Shown in pieces: positions 22,274-26,695 of a stretch of DNA of 26,695 nucleotides. Both the position numbers and the translations under genes were made by a program. This DNA is from a virus: positions 7,332 to 34,026 of IMG/VR virus record IMGVR_UViG_3300030380_005869. One strand, 5' to 3'. Positions within the stretch are counted from its first letter, which is position 1; each line of letters begins with the position of its first letter. The notes beneath the pieces are model-generated. The model was given only the letters and a program-made list of their open reading frames with translations, did not search any database and was not told the origin of the DNA.

Positions 22274-22467
22274 TGTCTTATAATTATGAATACTTATCAG
22301 ACGAAAAGAAAATTGCTTTTTTACTTAAACAGCTAGAAAGAAAAGAAGAACGCTTATTTGAGCTTTCATTAGCTGACCAAGAAGATGCTGGAATTATTGG
22401 TGATACGGAAGTAGTCACTGCTGAATTAGCTAATTTAAAAACTAAATTAGCTGAATTGGAAGAATAA
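22273..22467 (+). CDS. Small coiled-coil protein B (similar to protein A)
   Basis: The 64-residue product has the helical, charged layout KIAFLLKQLERKEERLFEL then VVTAELANLKTKLAELEE. The opening (MSYNYEYLSDEK) and the central DAGII turn match protein A at 21312, so the two are probably divergent paralogues. It overlaps the upstream unknown gene and the following fibre-like gene by one base each. As for A, a role as assembly partner of an adjacent fibre is plausible but unproven. Confidence 0.7.
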   Translation: MSYNYEYLSDEKKIAFLLKQLERKEERLFELSLADQEDAGIIGDTEVVTAELANLKTKLAELEE

Positions 22468-23708
22468 TGGCTGATTTAATAAATGAGGGCGATTCTAAAA
22501 TAGAAGTAATTGATGCAGGAGCCGCTGGCGACGCACAGATTACTGCAGTTCTAAATAATGTCGAACGAGCAGATATTACTTCAACCCTTATAAGTTTTTA
22601 TAACCCTTCAGACCAGATGGAGACTGGTAACGCCACAGATAATAATTCTGGTGCGGCAACAACTTTTAATGGTTTTCAAGTAAACGATGCAACGGTAAGG
22701 ATACAGTCTGGTGACGGTTCATCTATTCCTCAATCTAATTTATTTATTGATGGTAAATCTATTATTTCTGATAAAACTTTATCAATTGGAACAACTGGGC
22801 AAAAAGAATTAAGACTTGGTACAAATGGAACATCAAGATTCAAAATTACTGAAAGTGGATATGTTGACTTTACAAAAATGGAAATCAACGGACAGCAAGG
22901 TACAGCAGGTCAGTACATAAGAAATACTGGTAATGGTGGTATTGAGTGGGCTACTTTAGATAGTAGAAATGCTTTTGGTACAGTAACTGTTGGTGGTACA
23001 AGTTTAAACGCAGGAAGTGTAGGAGATACTTTTACAATAACTGGTGGTTCAAATATAACTTTGACCCCAGACAATAGCAATAATACTTTGACCATTGCTG
23101 CAACACAACCTAATGTTTTTCAAAATGTAGCTGTATCTGGTCAATCAACAATAGCAGCTGATGCAACTTCTGATACTTTTAACATTGCAGCAGGTACAGG
23201 TATTCAAATAACTACAGACGCTTCGACTGATACTATGACAATAACAAACACAGTAACAGCGGCAGCAGCAGCTGATGCTGTATTTAAAACTTTAGCTGTA
23301 TCCGGTCAAGCAAATGTTATAGCATCATCATCTACTGATACATTAAATCTTTCTGCAGGTGATGGAATGGAGATAAAAACTAATGATGGTTCATCAGAAA
23401 TAGAATTTAGAAATGAAGCATTGGAAAGACTTTCTAAAGAAGGATTTTTGACATTTACTCAATCTGATGGAACAACAGATAAAATGCCACTAAGAAACTT
23501 TTTTATAAATCAAACAACTAGTGAAGCTGTAAATGGTGGTGGTTCTAGCGTTGGAACTTCCACACGAGCAATGAGGATGCTAAAATCAGATGGTAGCACA
23601 TTTAAATTTATGATAATGCCAGCTAATTCCAACGGAGAAAGTTTGGTATTCACCTACACAAAGCAAGATGGTTCAACAGTGACAAAAGACATAACAATGG
23701 CGGCTTAA
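22467..23708 (+). CDS. Fibre-like repeat protein
   Basis: The 413-residue protein is rich in Gly, Ser, Thr and Asn and strand-forming. Three copies of a ~50-residue unit start near residues 170, 218 and 273. Examples are FGTVTVGGTSLNAGSVGDTF, FQNVAVSGQSTIAADATSDT and FKTLAVSGQANVIASSSTDT, each ending in a TITL/ITT-type strand. Residues ~105-145 (LSIGTTGQKELRLGTNGTSR) resemble fibre shaft segments that describe tree-like beta-helix units. The last ~80 residues (LTFTQSDGTTDKMPLRNFF, then LVFTYTKQDGSTVTKDITM) may be a head domain. No S74 or collagen-like motif is present. It is likely part of the tail fibre or adsorption apparatus by position and style. Confidence 0.7.
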   Translation: MADLINEGDSKIEVIDAGAAGDAQITAVLNNVERADITSTLISFYNPSDQMETGNATDNNSGAATTFNGFQVNDATVRIQSGDGSSIPQSNLFIDGKSIISDKTLSIGTTGQKELRLGTNGTSRFKITESGYVDFTKMEINGQQGTAGQYIRNTGNGGIEWATLDSRNAFGTVTVGGTSLNAGSVGDTFTITGGSNITLTPDNSNNTLTIAATQPNVFQNVAVSGQSTIAADATSDTFNIAAGTGIQITTDASTDTMTITNTVTAAAAADAVFKTLAVSGQANVIASSSTDTLNLSAGDGMEIKTNDGSSEIEFRNEALERLSKEGFLTFTQSDGTTDKMPLRNFFINQTTSEAVNGGGSSVGTSTRAMRMLKSDGSTFKFMIMPANSNGESLVFTYTKQDGSTVTKDITMAA

Positions 23709-23709
23709 A

Positions 23710-26695
23710 ATGGCAGTAAAAACACCAGTAAGAGGTGATTTCAACGGTTCCGGTGACCTAACAGGTTTATCGGAATTTCAAGCATCTGATTTTATAGGAA
23801 TATCAGATGGTGGTACAGGTGCAACTACAGCATCTGGCGTAAGAAGCAATCTAGGTTTAGTAATTGGTACAAATGTTCAAGCATTTGATGCTCAATTAAC
23901 AGATGTTGCAGGATTAGCTGTAACTGATGGCGGATTCATTGTTGGTGATGGTTCTAACTTTGTTTTAGAAACAGGTAATACTGCAAGAGCTTCTTTAGGT
24001 TTAGGAACTTCAGACTCACCAACTTTCAATGGATTAACTCTTAGTGGTAATTTAGTAATAAATGGTACAACCACAACAATTAACTCAACAGTAGTAACAG
24101 TAGATGACCCAATATTTACTTTAGGTGGAGATACAGCCCCAGCCTCAGATGATAATAAAGATAGAGGTATTGAGTTTAGATATCACACTGGTTCAGCTGC
24201 AAAAGTTGGTTTCTTTGGATATGACGACAGTAGCGGTAAATTTACTTTTATTCCAGATGCAACTAATACTTCCGAAGTATTTAGTGGTACTGCTGGAACA
24301 ATAGTTGCAAACTTAGAAGGTAATGTTACCGGTACAGTTTCAAGCTTATCTGGATTAGATACTGATAATTTATCAGAAGGTTCAAGTAATCTTTACTTTA
24401 CTAACGAAAGAGTAGACGATAGGGTTTCATCTTTACTTGTAGATTCAGCATCTTCTGGCATAGATATTTCTTATGATGATGCAAACAATCAACTTACAAT
24501 ATCTACTGATTTAGGAGAAATAACAGCTGACTTAAATGAAAGAGTTGACGATAGAGTAGATTCTTTACTTACAGCAGGTTCCAATGTTTCTCTTACTTAT
24601 GATGATGCTGCAGGTACTTTAACAATTGCATCTACTGATACAAACACTCAGTTAACCACTGAGCAAGTACAAGATATAGTAGGAGGAATGGTCGATGGTG
24701 GAACTGAAACTAATGTTACAGTTACCTACGACGATACAAACGGAAGATTAAATTTTGTTGTTGACCAATTAACTGCAGAACAAGTCCAAGATATTATTGG
24801 GCCAATGTTTGCAAGTAATACAGAAACATTTATTGATGTTTCTTATGATGACTCAGATGGAACTCTTGACTTAGTAGTACCAGTAAAAGATGAAGATAAC
24901 ATGGCTAGTGACAGTGCAAGTCATTTAGCTACACAACAATCTATAAAAGCTTATGTAGATTCACAAATTCAAACTGAAGAAAGTATTGAAGACTTTGTTG
25001 CAGGAGCAATTACAGCAGGTACAAATGTATCAGTAACTTACGATGACGCAGCTGGAACAATTACAATCGCATCAACAGATACAAACACTCAACTTACTCA
25101 AGAACAAGTTGAAGATTTTGTTGGTGGTATGGTCAGCAGTAACACAGAAACTTTAATAGGTGTTACTTATGACGATACAAATGGAAAAATAAATTTTGTA
25201 GTTGATAATGACTTAGCAAACTATGACAACAGTACTTCTGGATTTATAACAGCAACTCTAACTCAAGAACAAGTAGAAGACTTTGTTGGTGGCATGTTAG
25301 ATGGAACAGAAACATTAATAACAGTTTCTTATGATGATACTGATGGAAATATAGATTTTGTTGTAGACAATGATTTAGCTAATTACTCTAATACAAACTC
25401 TGCATTTATAACACTTGCAAGTTTATCTGGTGGAACAGGTGTTACTTATAACAATGGAACTGGTGCCATATCAATAGGGCAGGCTGTTGGAACAACAGAC
25501 AATGTAACATTTAATAATTTAGTACTAGATGGTAATTTAACAGTCAACGGAACTACAACAGCTGTTGAATCAACAACAGTAACAATCAACGACCCAATGG
25601 TTCGTTATGCAGATAACAATACTGGTAACTCTGTTGACTTTGGTTTTTATGGTAAATATGTACAGTCATCAACTACTAAGTTTGGTGGTTTAGTATGGGA
25701 TGCATCTCAAACAGATAAATTTAGATTATTTCATGGATTACAGACAGAACCTACTACAACAGTAGATGTTTCTGCAACTGGCCATACAGTAGGAACATTA
25801 ATTGCAAATCTAGAAGGAAATGTCACTGGTAATGTTACAGGTAATGTATCTGGAAGTTCTGGTTCAACAACTGGTAATGCTGCTACAGCAACTGCTTTAG
25901 CTTCTGCACAAAACTTTTCTTTAACTGGAGATGTAACTGCAAGTGCAGTTAGCTTTGATGGTTCTGGTGCAGTAGCTTTATCAACTACAATAACTGATAA
26001 TTCAGTTCAAGTAGGAAATATAGACTTCTTAGTTGACGAAGATAATATGGCTTCAGACTCAGCAGTAAAAGTACCTACACAGCAATCTGTTAAAGCATAT
26101 GTAGATAGTCAAGTAACAGCACAAGATTTAGATTTTCAAGCAGACTCTGGTGGTGCATTATCAATAGATTTAGATAGTGAAACACTAACTATATCTGGTA
26201 CAACAAATGAAATAGAAACATCTGGTTCTGGCAATACTGTAACAGTTGGATTGCCAGCAGCTCCAGAAATCACTACATCTTTAGGTGTAGGTGGCGGTTC
26301 TACAAACGGCGTTGTAATATCACAAGGTTCCATAAAAATTAAAAATGGTGGTACACAATCATCAATAGACTTATATTGCGAGTCTAGCAATGCACATTAT
26401 GTAAGATTACAAGCTCCTGCACACGCAAACTTTAGTGGTAATCATACCATTACACTGCCAAGTACAGCAGGTACTTTACAGCTTGCAGAATCTGCAGTCG
26501 ATTTAAATGGAAATAATTTAGTTTTTGATGCTGATGGAGATACCAAAATTGTTGCTAGTGCTGATGATGTTTTACAATTAAGTTTTGCAGGTCAAACTTC
26601 TACACCAACAGAATTTGGTCCCGGATATATATCTCTAAAAAATCAAGGTACTGAATCTCATATAAGATTTTATTGTGAAGTTAATAATGCTCACT
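23710..26695 (+). CDS. Giant repetitive tail fibre protein (3' end outside window)
   Basis: The frame starting at ATG 23710, 1 base after the previous stop, is open to the window end: at least 995 residues. It begins with the tail-fibre phrase SDGGTGATTASGVRSNLGL (32-50). A segment TFNGLTLSGNLVINGTTTTI recurs near residues 105 and 600 with the same VTVDDP/VTINDP ending. Four QLTxEQVxDfvGGM units lie between about residues 314 and 560, each followed by a YDDTNGxxNFVV-type strand. DEDNMASDSA...QQSxKAYVDSQ occurs twice (394-420 and 776-803). Near the end, IKNGGTQSSIDLYCESSNAH (875-895) is followed by a second copy starting at about 970 and cut off. These are typical of marine phage structural fibres, here in tandem. 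Receptor binding is inferred. Confidence 0.8.
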   Translation, partial: MAVKTPVRGDFNGSGDLTGLSEFQASDFIGISDGGTGATTASGVRSNLGLVIGTNVQAFDAQLTDVAGLAVTDGGFIVGDGSNFVLETGNTARASLGLGTSDSPTFNGLTLSGNLVINGTTTTINSTVVTVDDPIFTLGGDTAPASDDNKDRGIEFRYHTGSAAKVGFFGYDDSSGKFTFIPDATNTSEVFSGTAGTIVANLEGNVTGTVSSLSGLDTDNLSEGSSNLYFTNERVDDRVSSLLVDSASSGIDISYDDANNQLTISTDLGEITADLNERVDDRVDSLLTAGSNVSLTYDDAAGTLTIASTDTNTQLTTEQVQDIVGGMVDGGTETNVTVTYDDTNGRLNFVVDQLTAEQVQDIIGPMFASNTETFIDVSYDDSDGTLDLVVPVKDEDNMASDSASHLATQQSIKAYVDSQIQTEESIEDFVAGAITAGTNVSVTYDDAAGTITIASTDTNTQLTQEQVEDFVGGMVSSNTETLIGVTYDDTNGKINFVVDNDLANYDNSTSGFITATLTQEQVEDFVGGMLDGTETLITVSYDDTDGNIDFVVDNDLANYSNTNSAFITLASLSGGTGVTYNNGTGAISIGQAVGTTDNVTFNNLVLDGNLTVNGTTTAVESTTVTINDPMVRYADNNTGNSVDFGFYGKYVQSSTTKFGGLVWDASQTDKFRLFHGLQTEPTTTVDVSATGHTVGTLIANLEGNVTGNVTGNVSGSSGSTTGNAATATALASAQNFSLTGDVTASAVSFDGSGAVALSTTITDNSVQVGNIDFLVDEDNMASDSAVKVPTQQSVKAYVDSQVTAQDLDFQADSGGALSIDLDSETLTISGTTNEIETSGSGNTVTVGLPAAPEITTSLGVGGGSTNGVVISQGSIKIKNGGTQSSIDLYCESSNAHYVRLQAPAHANFSGNHTITLPSTAGTLQLAESAVDLNGNNLVFDADGDTKIVASADDVLQLSFAGQTSTPTEFGPGYISLKNQGTESHIRFYCEVNNAH
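24649..25386 (+). repeat. Four-copy protein repeat (QLTxEQVxD/YDD module) in fibre gene
   Basis: Copies begin near 24649, 24766, 25090 and 25255. Each encodes [QT]LTxEQVxDf[VI]GxM, a short polar link with TET, and a TYDDTNGxINFVV strand pair. Copies 3 and 4 also share VVDNDLANY. The DNA copies are diverged, so this is an old expansion rather than a fresh duplication, but it is a likely place for recombination between copies. Confidence 0.7.

Noticed and set aside
1-26695. CRISPR arrays, tRNA genes, insertion sequences, integrase or attachment sites
   Set aside because: No regularly spaced direct repeats, cloverleaf-like sequences, transposase motifs or recombinase motifs were seen on reading either strand; the repeats present are diverged protein repeats in fibre genes.

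Overview
This window is the structural (head and tail) module of an AT-rich, long-tailed (siphovirus-like) double-stranded DNA phage. It begins inside the large terminase subunit and ends inside a giant tail-fibre gene. The order is the classical HK97-type one: terminase, portal, prohead protease, capsid, head-tail connectors, tail terminator, tail tube, tail assembly chaperone, tape measure, distal tail, tip or fibre proteins. Genes are tightly packed, often overlapping as ATGA or TAATG, and nearly all lie on the + strand. No integrase, repressor, tRNA, CRISPR array or insertion sequence is visible, and no stretch longer than 300 bases lacks a gene. The base composition and the fibre repeats look like uncultured marine phages. 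The host is not determinable; a streamlined AT-rich marine actinobacterium is a weak hypothesis (RYN/KYN-type Cys-His mini-protein, CES-type transglycosylase, apparently leaderless starts).

Head region (1-7381, +): partial TerL; a portal with a ~340-residue C-terminal extension of three small domains; an S78 prohead protease with a Cys-rich insert and a very acidic tail; an HK97-fold capsid followed by a perfect 11-bp hairpin; a small Lys/Ala-tailed protein; a gp6-like connector; a 69-aa unknown; and an FmdB-type zinc ribbon.

Accessory cassette (7359-9706): a divergent island inserted between the head connector genes and the head closure gene. Leftward (-) it encodes an 84-aa unknown, a lysozyme-like transglycosylase with its own consensus promoter, a 64-aa Cys/His protein, an unlisted 35-aa zinc-ribbon peptide and a compact SET-domain protein. 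Rightward (+) it encodes a helix-turn-helix-type protein with a consensus promoter, closed by a strong intrinsic terminator. An extended -10 promoter immediately after the terminator restarts transcription into the tail genes, apparently as a leaderless message. The cassette therefore has its own transcription inside the late operon and is the most unusual part of the window.

Tail region (9707-26695, +): head closure, gp10-like and tail terminator proteins; a small acidic protein; tail tube; tail assembly chaperone with a canonical CCCAAAA -1 frameshift site giving a 199-aa fusion; a 1047-aa TP901-type tape measure (about 150 nm tail by the usual 0.15 nm per residue rule); a 40-aa Cys-rich gene; a probable distal tail protein; a 1253-aa tip or fibre protein with a His-rich HxH shaft and C-terminal S74 chaperone; two similar small coiled-coil proteins flanking a 252-aa protein with dUTPase-like sequence features; a 413-aa repeat protein; and a repetitive fibre of at least 995 residues that runs off the end.
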